DNA of 64,000 bases from Bradyrhizobium nivariense (GCF_029846715.1 NZ_JARVWW010000002.1:334450-398449); one strand, 5' to 3'; counted from the first letter of the stretch, positions 33,603-43,402 are shown. Translations and numbers: made by a program. Notes: generated from the letters alone by a model not told the origin.

Positions 33603-34256
33603 CTAGGCTTTGGCGATGCCCGCGATGAACAGGTCGATGACCCCCTCCGCCATCCGCTCGATCTCGCCCTCCTCCACGCCCCAGCGTGGAAAGTGGCCAT
33701 CGAGATTCATCCGGGCGAAACCGTAGACCAGGGCGCGGCCGGCGATCTGGATGCGCTTGAGGTCGGCCGACCGCAGCAGGCCCTGCCTTGCCGCCTCAAT
33801 CAGTATTCCCTCGGTCAGCGCGATCAATTCGGCATTATCGCGCGTCAGCTCCGCCGAGCTGCCATGGGCGAAATAGCGCCCGGTGGAGATGATCTCGAAA
33901 TGCGCGGGATTGCGCATCGCCCAGCGCAGGTAAGCGAGGCCGAAGGCGCGGAAGCGGCCAAACGGGTCGGCGGCCGGTGCCCGTTCCAGCGCCACCTCGA
34001 TCTCGGCACGAAAGCGCCGCTGCGCCTCCTCGGCCACCGCTGACATGAGCGCGTCGCGGTTGGGGAAGTGCCGGAACGGTGCCCCCGGCGAAACCGCAGC
34101 CCGGCGTGCGGCCTCGCGCACCGAAATTTCGGCCCCCTCCGCCGCCAATTGCAGGGCAGCATCGATCAACACGCGGCGGAGGTCGCCATGGTGATAGGGC
34201 CGGGCTTCAGAGGTGTTGCGGCGAGCGCGCGGCTTGGCCGGTTGTCGGGCGGGCAT
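33603..34256 (-). CDS. TetR family regulator (WHG C-terminal domain)
   Basis: A 217-residue repressor. The ATG at 34256 follows AGGAAG. After a basic tail, the HTH is YHHGDLRRVLIDAALQLAAE then EISVREAARRAAVSPGAPFR and HFPNRDALMSAVAEEAQRRF; the C-terminal part reads FRAFGLAYLRWAMRNPAHFE, which is the WHG-type ligand domain. It is divergent from a ferric-reductase-like membrane protein, and two 17-bp palindromes lie between the genes. It most likely represses both directions. Confidence 0.92.
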   Translation of the reverse strand: MPARQPAKPRARRNTSEARPYHHGDLRRVLIDAALQLAAEGAEISVREAARRAAVSPGAPFRHFPNRDALMSAVAEEAQRRFRAEIEVALERAPAADPFGRFRAFGLAYLRWAMRNPAHFEIISTGRYFAHGSSAELTRDNAELIALTEGILIEAARQGLLRSADLKRIQIAGRALVYGFARMNLDGHFPRWGVEEGEIERMAEGVIDLFIAGIAKA

Positions 34257-34285
34257 ACAGCTTCCTAGCATCACCCGAACGTGAA

Positions 34286-34302
34286 TGTAAGCAGTGATTA
34301 CA
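34286..34302. promoter_or_regulatory. TetR operator 1 (17-bp palindrome)
   Basis: TGTAAGCAGTGATTACA is an inverted repeat with one mismatch in the 7-base arms (TGTAAGC against GATTACA). It is 30 bases from the TetR start. Confidence 0.65.
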
Positions 34303-34327
34303 CCATTGACCACGCAGCCAAGCGAAA

Positions 34328-34344
34328 TGTAATCGATGATTACA
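34328..34344. promoter_or_regulatory. TetR operator 2 (17-bp palindrome)
   Basis: TGTAATCGATGATTACA has perfect 7-base arms around GAT. It lies 18 bases before the membrane protein start. The centre is 42 bases from the centre of operator 1, four helical turns, so two dimers would bind the same face of the DNA. Confidence 0.7.
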
Positions 34345-34361
34345 TAATGGAGGAAATTGCC

Positions 34362-34982
34362 ATGTCACAACGCCAAAGCTGGTTTGAAGGCTGGCGTCTG
34401 CTTGCCGCCCTCTCCTTGAGCCTGATCGTCCTGAGCCTGTGGATCGCCTCAATGCGGCAGTTCGAGGTCGAGGGCGTAAGGATGGTGATACGCTTCACGG
34501 CGCGAAGCTCGCTGCTACTGCTCTGCCTTGCCTTCGGTGCCGCGGCACTGGCGCGACTGTGGCCAAATGCCTGGACGCGCTGGCAGTGCCGCAATCGACG
34601 CTATCTCGGCTTGAGCTTCGCCGCCTCCCACGCCATTCACGCGGTTGCGATCGTCGCGTTCGCCAGGATGGATCCGACCGGCTTTGCCGAGGCCACCTCG
34701 GCAGCCTCCTACATCTTCGGCGGAATCGGCTATGCCTTCATCATCGCCATGAGCGCGACCTCGTCCGATCGCACCGCCGCGCTGCTCGGACCGCACGCCT
34801 GGCGCGCGCTGCACTTGACAGGCGGATACTATCTCTGGTTCCAGTTCATGGTGTCGTTCGGCAAGCGCGTGCCGGCGATGCCGCTCTATGCCGCGTTCCT
34901 CATCCCGCTGATCGCCGTGATGACGCTGCGCTTGGTCGCGATGGCCGCTCGTCCACGCGGACGGACGGCCGCGGCGAGCTGA
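34362..34982 (+). CDS. ferric-reductase-like / MsrQ-like membrane protein
   Basis: A 206-residue membrane protein starting at ATG 34362 after GGAGGA. About six hydrophobic segments are present. Conserved-looking His residues sit in LSFAASHAIHAVAIVAFARM and WRALHLTGGYYLWFQFMVSF, as in the heme-binding ferric reductase-like transmembrane domain (YedZ/MsrQ group). A heme b electron carrier is therefore likely. There is no soluble flavin domain or MsrP partner nearby. Probable target of the divergent TetR protein, whose ligand is unknown. Confidence 0.75.
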   Translation: MSQRQSWFEGWRLLAALSLSLIVLSLWIASMRQFEVEGVRMVIRFTARSSLLLLCLAFGAAALARLWPNAWTRWQCRNRRYLGLSFAASHAIHAVAIVAFARMDPTGFAEATSAASYIFGGIGYAFIIAMSATSSDRTAALLGPHAWRALHLTGGYYLWFQFMVSFGKRVPAMPLYAAFLIPLIAVMTLRLVAMAARPRGRTAAAS

Positions 34983-34989
34983 ACGTGGG

Positions 34990-35841
34990 TCAGCCCTGTG
35001 GCAGCAGCCCGAGACGCTTGGCGATGATGCGGTCGACCACGCGCTTGGGCAGCGTGGCCGTCATCAAATGTCGCATCCGGTCCGGCGTGATCTGGTAGCG
35101 AACCCTTGGCCTCTCAGCCGTGAGCGCCTCGAAAACAACCTCGGCGATCCGCTCGGCCGGCAGCCCAGTCTCGCCGAGCTTCATCATGAACGCCATGACC
35201 TTGTTCAGCGCCGGCAGATAAGGCGAGTTCTGGTAGACGGAGAGATCGATCTGCTCGGCCTTGCTCCAGATCGGCGTCTTCACCGCGCCGGGGGCGACGA
35301 TGATGACGTCGATGCCGAACAGCATCAGCTCGCGGCGCAAGCTTTCCGATAGCCCCTCGATGGCGTGCTTGGAGGTGCAGTAGGGCGCCGACAACGGATT
35401 GCCGTTCTTACCCGCGACCGAGCTGATCATCACGATCCGTCCCTTCGGCCCCTTCAGCGACTGGTCGGCGCCGAGCAGCGGCCCGAAAGCCTGCGTTGCG
35501 ATCACGGGGCCGATGACGTTGATGTCCATCTGGCGACGGAAATCATCGGCCGACAATTCGAGCACCGGGCCGGCGACGGCGATGCCCGCATTGTTGACCA
35601 GACCGGCCAGCGTCTCGCCGCCCAGCGCCTCGCGCACCTCTCGTGCGGCGGCCAGCACGGCAGCCTCGTCAGTGACATCGAACAGCAGCGGTGTGAAATT
35701 GGCGCCGAACTCACCCTTGAGCCGATCGGCATCGGCCTGCTTGCGGACACTGCCGAACACGCGGTAGCCGCGCCCGATCAGGAATTTCGCAATGGCCCAG
35801 CCGATGCCGGTGGACGTGCCGGTGACGACGACGGATCGCAT
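34990..35841 (-). CDS. SDR family oxidoreductase
   Basis: A 283-residue short-chain dehydrogenase. Cofactor motif TGTSTGIG at residues 7-14, NNAGIAVAGPVLE, IVMISSVAGKNGNPLSAPYC and the catalytic Tyr and Lys in YCTSK are all present; PGAVKTPIW follows as in the classical family. The first residues after the motif lack a clear acidic residue for NAD, and FGSVRKQ suggests NADP. Substrate unknown. It converges with the membrane protein gene, leaving only seven bases. Confidence 0.9.
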   Translation of the reverse strand: MRSVVVTGTSTGIGWAIAKFLIGRGYRVFGSVRKQADADRLKGEFGANFTPLLFDVTDEAAVLAAAREVREALGGETLAGLVNNAGIAVAGPVLELSADDFRRQMDINVIGPVIATQAFGPLLGADQSLKGPKGRIVMISSVAGKNGNPLSAPYCTSKHAIEGLSESLRRELMLFGIDVIIVAPGAVKTPIWSKAEQIDLSVYQNSPYLPALNKVMAFMMKLGETGLPAERIAEVVFEALTAERPRVRYQITPDRMRHLMTATLPKRVVDRIIAKRLGLLPQG

Positions 35842-36316
35842 GGTCTCTCCCCCCTTGAGTTCCCGCGATCATGTAGGAGAAAGGTGCCGGGGCGCAATGC
35901 CGTCCAACGCTCAAGGAGACGTCGCAGGTGTCAGTTCTTAAGATGAAGCGAGGCGCGATCGTCGCGACGTGAGATTGAGTGCACCATGACAATACGGATG
36001 AAGAGCCGAATCCTCGAGCCTGAAGACGCTGGGCTTTTGGGGATCGCGAGCGTCTGAAAAATTCTGAAAAACAACGCGAGACCAAGAATGTGGTTTAAGC
36101 GTCAGTCCTTCGTACTCAGGGAGTACTTTAGCTCGCGAAGAATTTGAATGAAGCAGCAATGCTTCGCGCGAGACGAAAAGAGCGAGACCGCTGGTTGCGA
36201 TCTCGCTCGAATATAGTCGCGAAGGTTTAAGAAGTGGTTTGGCGAGCGAAGCTTGTGTTTTCGCTCGCGTGTCCTGACGCGGCGTAAGCGATACGCCGCA
36301 TCCGGATGACCGCGAC
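35842..36316. other. 475-base gap with stacked stems, no gene seen
   Basis: No coding frame here looks real. Three inverted repeats lie near ilvC: GAGCGAGA/TCTCGCTC (36180-36208), GCGAGCGAA/TTCGCTCGC (36242-36268) and GCGGCGTA/TACGCCGC (36279-36299). The motif GCGAG or its complement recurs through the stretch, and TTCTGAAAAA is directly repeated near 36058-36080. The first stem is called separately as the ilvC terminator. An unrecognised small RNA is possible. Confidence 0.4.
36176..36208 (-). terminator. terminator of ilvC
   Basis: Read on the minus strand, GAGCGAGA, a 13-base loop and TCTCGCTC form a stem followed directly by CTTTTCG. It lies about 110 bases after the ilvC stop, with two more stems before it. 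Confidence 0.5.
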
Positions 36317-37384
<1,068 letters not shown>

Positions 37385-37483
37385 TCAGTCAGGTCTCGGA
37401 CGGTGAAATTTGCGGATTTCGGGGGCTGTCTAGAGCATTTTCGGCCCCCTGGGAAACCCGTTTCTGCATGGAAAACTGCGGCA

Positions 37484-38086
37484 TCATGCATCCATGAAGA
37501 CGGGGAAGAGGGACGCCAGCAGCAGGATCGCCATCAGGATATTAAAGGCGCGGACCAGTCGCACGGAGGTCAGGACCGGCCGCAGTGCGGTGCCGAAGAA
37601 GGCCCAGACCACCGTCGAGACCGTGCCCACGAGCAGGCTGATCAAGGTCTGGATCGCGATGTTGAGCGGGAATTGGGCGATGGCCGCATAGGCGGTGATG
37701 GTGCCGATCACGATCACCCAGCCCTTTGCGTTGATCCATTGGAACATGGCGGCGCCCAGGAAGGTCATCGGGCCGCGGCCATCCCCCTCGCCGGGCTTGG
37801 CCGGGCCCGAGAAAGCGATCACGGCGGCCAGGTAGAGCAAGTAGGCGGCGCCGGCATATTTCAAAATGGTCTGCAGGATCGGATAGGCCAGGAACACGGT
37901 GCCGAGCCCGAGGCCGACTGCTGCAACCATGAAGGCGAAGCCGATGACGACGCCGGCGATGTGGGGGATGGTGCGCCGGAAGCCATAGGTCAGCCCCGAG
38001 GACATCAGCATGATGTTGTTCGGCCCAGGCGTGAAATACATCACGGCCATGAAGGCGAGGAAGGCATACAGCAGCGACTGGGACAT
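37484..38086 (-). CDS. LysE/RhtB family amino acid exporter
   Basis: A 200-residue membrane protein with six hydrophobic segments. The LysE-family motif near the start is FMAVMYFTPGPNNIMLMSSG, followed by GFRRTIPHIAGVVIGFAFM and the membrane helix ending KYAGAAYLLYLA. ATG 38086 is better spaced from GAGG than the GTG at 38092. It begins 7 bases after the stop of the EamA-type exporter, so the two are an operon. Substrate not known; the ilv setting makes an amino acid plausible. Confidence 0.9.
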   Translation of the reverse strand: MSQSLLYAFLAFMAVMYFTPGPNNIMLMSSGLTYGFRRTIPHIAGVVIGFAFMVAAVGLGLGTVFLAYPILQTILKYAGAAYLLYLAAVIAFSGPAKPGEGDGRGPMTFLGAAMFQWINAKGWVIVIGTITAYAAIAQFPLNIAIQTLISLLVGTVSTVVWAFFGTALRPVLTSVRLVRAFNILMAILLLASLFPVFMDA

Positions 38087-38093
38087 GCTCACC

Positions 38094-38984
38094 TCACGCG
38101 GCCTTCGGCTGCGGTGCTTTGGGTAACGCCTCGGGGCGCTTCGCCAGGACCATCACAGCGATGCCGCCGACCACGGTAAGCATGCCGGCCAGCCGCAGCG
38201 GGCCAAACTTCTCGCCGAACACGATGCTGGAAGCGGCCGAGCCGACGAACGGCACCAGCAGCGCGTACGGCACCACCTGCGCGGCGGGATAGTCGCGCAA
38301 GAGCCGACCCCACAGCCAATAGGCAATGCTGGTGGAGATGGCGCCGATTACCAGCAGGCAAATGAGGCCGGTGAGCGACATGTGGATCAGCGACTGCCAG
38401 GTCGGCGTCGGTCCGTTGACGACCAGCGCGAGCGCGAACAGCGGCACCGCGGTGGCGAGGCACAACCAGGCGAACAGATCGAACATCGGCACGCCGCGGG
38501 CGCCGCGCAGCAAGATATTGCCGATTGCAAAGCTGACCGGCGCGATCATCAGCACGGCGAAGGCACCGACGCTGAAATCATAGCCGACCGTGCCGCAGAT
38601 CATCAAAAGGCCGATTGCTGCGATGACGATGCCCAGCGTCTGCGCCGGCGTCGGCCGCTCGCCGAATGCGATCGCGGCAAAGCCGATCGTGAACAGCGCC
38701 TGGCTCTGCACCACGACGCTGGTCAGCCCCACAGGTACGCCATGGGCGATGCCGTAGGCCTGGCTGAGGAACTGGCCGAGAAAGAGCGTGAAGCTGATCG
38801 CGATCAGGAGCGACCAGGCAACTTTCGGCTTGCGAATGAACAGGCACGGGACCGCGGCAATGGTGAAGCGCATCGCCGTCATCAGCTCCGGCGAAAATTC
38901 GTCGAGCGCGATCCGGCTCGCCACGAAGGCAAGCCCCCAGATGATCGCCACCAGGATGGCGATGAGGATGTCGGCCGGCTTCAT
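38094..38984 (-). CDS. EamA/DMT family transporter
   Basis: A 296-residue protein of ten membrane segments with two EamA repeats: ILVAIIWGLAFVASRIALDE at the N-terminus with FGERPTPAQTLGIVIAAIGL, and the second ending VVPYALLVPFVGSAASSIVF and GEKFGPLRLAGMLTVVGGIA. YdcZ/RhaT-group relatives export amino acids or metabolites. AGGAG precedes the ATG. Followed by a LysE-type exporter on the same transcript. Confidence 0.9.
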   Translation of the reverse strand: MKPADILIAILVAIIWGLAFVASRIALDEFSPELMTAMRFTIAAVPCLFIRKPKVAWSLLIAISFTLFLGQFLSQAYGIAHGVPVGLTSVVVQSQALFTIGFAAIAFGERPTPAQTLGIVIAAIGLLMICGTVGYDFSVGAFAVLMIAPVSFAIGNILLRGARGVPMFDLFAWLCLATAVPLFALALVVNGPTPTWQSLIHMSLTGLICLLVIGAISTSIAYWLWGRLLRDYPAAQVVPYALLVPFVGSAASSIVFGEKFGPLRLAGMLTVVGGIAVMVLAKRPEALPKAPQPKAA

Positions 38985-38997
38985 CCCAAACTCCTAA

Positions 38998-39119
38998 CCT
39001 CTCCCGCTTGCGGGAGAGGTCGCGCCGAAGGTGCGGGTGAGGGTTCTCTCCTCTTGGGGGTTCTCGATTGCGGAGACACCCTCTCCCCAGCCCTCCTCCG
39101 CAAGCGGGGAAGGGAGCGC
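38998..39119. repeat. interspersed repeat with CTCTCCCGC core
   Basis: Starts with the stem CCTCTCCCG/CGGGAGAGG (38998-39019) and ends with a CCCTCTCCCC/CGGGGAAGGGAG segment. The core is shared with the palindrome at 9259-9284. It fills the gap between EamA and the methyltransferase. Confidence 0.6.
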
Positions 39120-39173
39120 AGCTACATCGTAGTTGCAGTTTACTCTCACGGCTTTAGCCTTGCTCGCCGGCCT

Positions 39174-39863
39174 TTACGTGGAAGGATTGGGTTTCTGCAG
39201 CAGATAAGTGCCGTGCATCGGGGCGTGGTAATCGGCCGAGACCAGCGTGAAGCCGACCTCGGTCAGCATCCGCTCCATGACCCAGCCAAAAGTGGAATAC
39301 TCGTCGCGCATGTGGGTGACGACGCTTTCACGCGAGACATCGTGGTTCTTGATCTCAAAGTCGGCCCATTGCTCGACGTCGCGCTCGACGGCATCGGGCA
39401 TCGAGGCGTAGACGATGTCGCGCAAATAGAAGGTGGCACCGGGCTTGAGCGCGCGATAGATCCGCGACATCGCCACCGCCTTCCAGAAATCCGGCAGATG
39501 GTGCAGCGTGAACTCGCTGACGATCAGGTCATAGGACTCCGGCCGGTAGACGAAGCTGAGCAGGCCGGCGGACTGCGTACGCACGGGCGCCTTGCGGTCG
39601 CGCGCGTAGATATCGGCGAGCGCCAGCATCGCGGGCGAGATGTCGATAGCGTCGACCTCGGCGCCCATCAGCGCAGCCTCGGTCGCCAGCACGCCGTTGC
39701 CGCATCCGATGTCGGCGATGCGCCAGCCGCGCTGGACGCCGAGCATTTTCAGCGCGGCGCGCGCCCGCAGATCGGCGTCGTCGTGGCTGTCGTAGATCGA
39801 CGCCACAGCGGGGCCGATGCCCATCCGGTTCCGCTCGTTGTAGTACCAGTCGCGCGCCAGCAT
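39174..39863 (-). CDS. class I SAM-dependent methyltransferase
   Basis: A 229-residue enzyme with SAM motif I WRIADIGCGNGVLATEAALM, the acidic ribose-binding turn in VDAIDISPAMLALA, and motif IV-like YDLIVSEFTLHHLPDFWKAV. The C-terminal half has no substrate signature I recognise. It starts 3 bases after the ilvN stop with GAGGGG inside the ilvN end, so it is translated from the ilvBN-type transcript, though a role in that pathway is not evident. Confidence 0.88.
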   Translation of the reverse strand: MLARDWYYNERNRMGIGPAVASIYDSHDDADLRARAALKMLGVQRGWRIADIGCGNGVLATEAALMGAEVDAIDISPAMLALADIYARDRKAPVRTQSAGLLSFVYRPESYDLIVSEFTLHHLPDFWKAVAMSRIYRALKPGATFYLRDIVYASMPDAVERDVEQWADFEIKNHDVSRESVVTHMRDEYSTFGWVMERMLTEVGFTLVSADYHAPMHGTYLLQKPNPST

Positions 39864-39866
39864 GGT

Positions 39867-40409
39867 TTACATCCCCTCGGGCCCGCGGCCGATCGCGGCA
39901 ACGCCGGTGCGCGACACTTCGACGAGGCCAAGCGGACGCATCAGGTCGATAAACTGATTGATCTTGTCGGTATTGCCTGTGATCTCGAACACAAAGCTCT
40001 CGGTGGTAGCGTCGATCACGCGGGCGCGGAACGCGTCCGCCAGCCGCAGCGCCTCGACGCGATGCTCGCCCTGCCCGCGCACCTTCACCATCGCCAGCTC
40101 GCGCTCGATCGAGCGTTTCGTCAGCGTCATGTCGACGACGCGATAGACCGGTATCATGCGATCGAGCTGATGCTTGATCTGCTCGATCACCATCGGCGTG
40201 CCGGTAGTGACGATGGTGATGCGCGAGAGATGCTTCTGGCTCTCGGTCTCCGAGACGGTGAGGCTCTCGATGTTGTAGCCTCGCCCCGAGAACAGGCCGA
40301 TGACGCGCGCGAGCACGCCCGGCTCGTTCTGCACGAGCACCGAAAGCGTGTGGGTCTCGTTGGGATCGTGGCGCTCCTCGATGAAATAGGCGGATGCGGG
40401 CTGGTTCAT
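39867..40409 (-). CDS. ilvN: acetolactate synthase small subunit
   Basis: Regulatory subunit of acetohydroxyacid synthase that gives full activity and valine feedback. 180 residues with an N-terminal ACT domain (HTLSVLVQNEPGVLARVIGL then FSGRGYNIESLTVSETE) and the C-terminal AHAS-SSU domain (ELAMVKVRGQGEHRVEALRL, FVFEITGNTDKINQFIDLMR). ATG 40409 follows AGAGGGG. It is separated from ilvB by a threonine dehydratase-like gene and a repeat. Confidence 0.96.
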   Translation of the reverse strand: MNQPASAYFIEERHDPNETHTLSVLVQNEPGVLARVIGLFSGRGYNIESLTVSETESQKHLSRITIVTTGTPMVIEQIKHQLDRMIPVYRVVDMTLTKRSIERELAMVKVRGQGEHRVEALRLADAFRARVIDATTESFVFEITGNTDKINQFIDLMRPLGLVEVSRTGVAAIGRGPEGM

Positions 40410-40432
40410 TGTCGTCCCCTCTATTCTCGTCG

Positions 40433-41416
40433 TTACGCCGTCGCCCGATGGGCGACCGGCGCATCCGCCCCGACCCAACCGCGGAACAGATCGAAATCGA
40501 TATTGCCGCCGGACAGCACGAGACCGACGCGCTTGCCCGACAGTTTTGTCTTTTCCTGAAGCGCCGCGGCGAGCGCGGCGGCGCCGGCGCCTTCGGCGAG
40601 ATTGTGCGTGTCGGTCCAGAGCGCACGGATCGCAAGCGCGATCTCATCATCCGTCACCTGGACGATACGCGAGGCGCCCTTGAGGATGACCGCGAGCGCA
40701 TCGGCATCGGGAGCGCGGGTTGCCATGCCGTCAGCGAGCGTGTTGCTGCTGTTGGTATTCACCACGGCGCGCGCTGCGAAAGACAGCGCGTAGGACGGCG
40801 CCTCGGTCGACTGCACCCCGACGATCTCGGTCCTCAGGCCGAGCAGATCGCGCGCCATGATGCAGCCGCAGATGCCCGAGCCTTGCCCGATCGGCACATA
40901 GAGGGTGTCGAGATCCGGCGCGGCCCGGAACAGTTCGAGCGCATAGGTCGCCACGCCCAGCACGACGTTGGGGTGGAAGGCCGGCACCATGTGCAGACCG
41001 TCGCGCTCAGCCCGGCGATACGCCTCCTCGCGGGCCGCCTGAAAATCGTCGCCATGCTCGACGAGCTCGCCACCGAAGGCGATCATCGCGCGATTCTTCT
41101 CGATCGAATTGCCGCGCGGCACGTAGATCGTCACCGGCAAGCCGTGACGGCGCCCGGCGAAGGCGATGCTCTGGCCGTGATTGCCGCGTGTCGCGGAGAT
41201 CAGGCCGCGCGTCGCGGGCCGCTCGCGTTTGAGATGGTCGACGTAAGTGAGCCCGCCGCGCACCTTGAAGGCGCCCGTCGGCGTGTGGTTCTCATGCTTG
41301 ACCACGACCTCCGTGCCAAGCCGCTGGCTCAGCAGCGGCCAGGCATGCGCCGGCGTCGCCGCCACCGCCTGCCCCACGATCGCATGTGCGCGTTCGAGCT
41401 CCTTCAGGTCGAACAT
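40433..41416 (-). CDS. threonine dehydratase-like PLP enzyme
   Basis: A 327-residue fold-type II PLP enzyme of the serine/threonine dehydratase family, without a C-terminal ACT domain. PLP lysine motif HTPTGAFKVRGGLTY, phosphate loop VPIGQGSGICG and RGNHGQSIAFAGRRHGLPVT are conserved. Threonine dehydration gives 2-oxobutyrate, the AHAS substrate for isoleucine, so its place between ilvB and ilvN fits. Relatives also include hydroxyectoine-pathway EutB and serine dehydratases, and the lack of an ACT domain means no isoleucine feedback. GGGAAGG precedes the ATG. Confidence 0.87.
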   Translation of the reverse strand: MFDLKELERAHAIVGQAVAATPAHAWPLLSQRLGTEVVVKHENHTPTGAFKVRGGLTYVDHLKRERPATRGLISATRGNHGQSIAFAGRRHGLPVTIYVPRGNSIEKNRAMIAFGGELVEHGDDFQAAREEAYRRAERDGLHMVPAFHPNVVLGVATYALELFRAAPDLDTLYVPIGQGSGICGCIMARDLLGLRTEIVGVQSTEAPSYALSFAARAVVNTNSSNTLADGMATRAPDADALAVILKGASRIVQVTDDEIALAIRALWTDTHNLAEGAGAAALAAALQEKTKLSGKRVGLVLSGGNIDFDLFRGWVGADAPVAHRATA

Positions 41417-41445
41417 TTTACCTTCCCATCAACCATCGCTCGCGA

Positions 41446-41548
41446 CTGTCATCCCCGCGAAGGCGGGGATCCAGTATTCCAGAGGCCCCTGAGAGTGATC
41501 GAGAGGCCGCGGCGTACTGGATCGCCCGGTCAAGCCGGGCGATGACAG
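41446..41548. repeat. interspersed repeat, copy 1 (ends CTGTCATC/GATGACAG)
   Basis: Inner arms include CCCCGC/GCGGGG and CGCCCGG/CCGGGCG. The segments TATTCCAGAGGCC and CGCGGCGTACTGGAT also occur, in the same order, at 45545-45669. It separates ilvB from the threonine dehydratase-like gene. Confidence 0.7.
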
Positions 41549-41569
41549 CGGAATTTGTGACCAACACGC

Positions 41570-43345
41570 TCACACCAGCGCCTTGCCGCCGGCGAACGCC
41601 TTTGCGGTGGCTTCGTCGTTCGCCTGCTCCGGCAACAGCATCTCGTTATGCGCCTTGCCGGACGGAATCATCGGGAAGCAGTTTTCCAGAGCCGCGACGC
41701 GGCAGTCGAACAGCACCGGACGCTTGACCGAGATCATCTCCTGGATGGCGCCGTCGAGATCGCCAGGCTTGTGCACCTGGAGGCCGACGCCGCCATAGGC
41801 TTCCGCGAGCTTGACGAAATCCGGCAGCGCCTCCGAGTAGGAGTGCGAGAGCCGGTTGCCGTGGAGCAGTTGCTGCCACTGCCGCACCATGCCCATGTAC
41901 TGGTTGTTCAGGATGAAGATCTTGATCGGCAGCTCGTACTGAACCGCCGTCGACATCTCCTGCATCGTCATCTGCACCGAGGCATCGCCCGCGATGTCGA
42001 TGACGAGGCTGTCGGGATGGGCAACCTGCACGCCGACCGCGGCCGGCAGGCCGTAGCCCATGGTGCCGAGACCACCCGACGTCATCCAGCGATGCGGCTC
42101 CTCGAAGCCGAAGAACTGCGCCGCCCACATCTGGTGCTGGCCGACCTCGGTGGTGATGTAGGTGTCCTTGCCGCGCGTCGCCTCGAACAGGCTCTGGATC
42201 GCGTGCTGCGGCAGGATGACGTCGTTGCTCTTTCTGTAATAGAGCGAGTTGCGGGCGCGCCACTGCGCGATCTGCTGCCACCACGCCTTGACGTCGGGCT
42301 TCTTCGCCTCCGCCTTGAACACCTGGAGAATGTCGCCGAGGATGTTGCCGCAGTCGCCGATGATCGGCACGTCGACGCGGATGTTCTTGTTGATCGAGGA
42401 CGGGTCGATGTCGATGTGGATCTTCTTCGAGCCCGGCGAGAACGCATCGACGCGGCCGGTGATGCGGTCGTCAAAGCGCGCGCCGACGCACAGCATGACG
42501 TCGCAATCATGCATGGTCATGTTGGCTTCGTAGGTGCCGTGCATGCCGAGCATGCCGAGCCAGCTCTTGCCCGACGCAGGATATGCGCCGAGACCCATCA
42601 GCGTGGAGGTGATCGGAAAGCCGGTGACCTCGACCAGCTCGCGCAGCAGCCTGGTCGCCTCGGGGCCGGAATTGATCACGCCGCCGCCGCTGTAGATCAC
42701 GGGACGCTTGGCGCCTGCGAGCAGCGCCACGGCCTTGCGGATCTGCGTCGCATCGCCCTTCACCCGCGGCGCATAGGAGCGATGCACGTCGGACTTGCGC
42801 GGCGGATGATAGGTGCCGGTCGCGAACTGCACGTCCTTCGGCACGTCGACGAGCACCGGGCCTGGTCGACCCGTAGTCGCAACGTAGAACGCCTCGTGCA
42901 GCACCTTTGCGAGATCGTTGACGTCGCGCACCAGCCAGTTGTGTTTGGTGCAGGGGCGCGTGATGCCGACGGTGTCGCACTCCTGGAATGCGTCGTTGCC
43001 GATCAGATGCGTCGGCACCTGGCCGGAGATGCAGACCAGCGGGATCGAGTCCATCAGCGCGTCGGTGAGCGGCGTCACCATGTTGGTGGCGCCGGGGCCG
43101 GAGGTCACCAGCGCAACGCCCGGCTTGCCGGTCGAACGCGCATAGCCCTCGGCGGCGTGGCCCGCACCCTGCTCGTGGCGGACCAGGATGTGCTGGACCT
43201 CGCTCTGCTGGAAGATCTCGTCGTAGATCGGAAGCACGGCGCCGCCGGGATAGCCGAAAATGTCGGTCACGCCATGATCGATGAGCGCGCGGACGATCAT
43301 CGCGGCGCCGGTCATCTGGTTCGGATCGTGGCTCTTGTCGCTCAT
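41570..43345 (-). CDS. ilvB: acetolactate synthase large subunit
   Basis: Catalytic subunit of acetohydroxyacid synthase (TPP, FAD, Mg): pyruvate plus pyruvate or 2-oxobutyrate to the acetohydroxy acids. 591 residues with catalytic Glu in VRHEQGAGHAAEGYARSTGK, the central FAD-binding domain and the TPP motif VIDIAGDASVQMTMQEMSTA ending IKIFILNNQYMGMVRQWQQ. It starts at ATG 43345 behind GGAGC. A leader peptide rich in Ile, Leu and Val plus an attenuator lies immediately upstream. Confidence 0.97.
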   Translation of the reverse strand: MSDKSHDPNQMTGAAMIVRALIDHGVTDIFGYPGGAVLPIYDEIFQQSEVQHILVRHEQGAGHAAEGYARSTGKPGVALVTSGPGATNMVTPLTDALMDSIPLVCISGQVPTHLIGNDAFQECDTVGITRPCTKHNWLVRDVNDLAKVLHEAFYVATTGRPGPVLVDVPKDVQFATGTYHPPRKSDVHRSYAPRVKGDATQIRKAVALLAGAKRPVIYSGGGVINSGPEATRLLRELVEVTGFPITSTLMGLGAYPASGKSWLGMLGMHGTYEANMTMHDCDVMLCVGARFDDRITGRVDAFSPGSKKIHIDIDPSSINKNIRVDVPIIGDCGNILGDILQVFKAEAKKPDVKAWWQQIAQWRARNSLYYRKSNDVILPQHAIQSLFEATRGKDTYITTEVGQHQMWAAQFFGFEEPHRWMTSGGLGTMGYGLPAAVGVQVAHPDSLVIDIAGDASVQMTMQEMSTAVQYELPIKIFILNNQYMGMVRQWQQLLHGNRLSHSYSEALPDFVKLAEAYGGVGLQVHKPGDLDGAIQEMISVKRPVLFDCRVAALENCFPMIPSGKAHNEMLLPEQANDEATAKAFAGGKALV

Positions 43346-43402
43346 TGGCTTGCTCCGGATGCGCTGTTGTCAGCGGCTTCGTTCGTGTCGGGTTCGGGAA
43401 AT

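Noticed and set aside
38382..40559. A 725-codon open frame on the plus strand
   Set aside because: It is antisense to EamA, the methyltransferase and ilvN, and has the Arg/His/Asp-rich composition of a GC-rich shadow frame.
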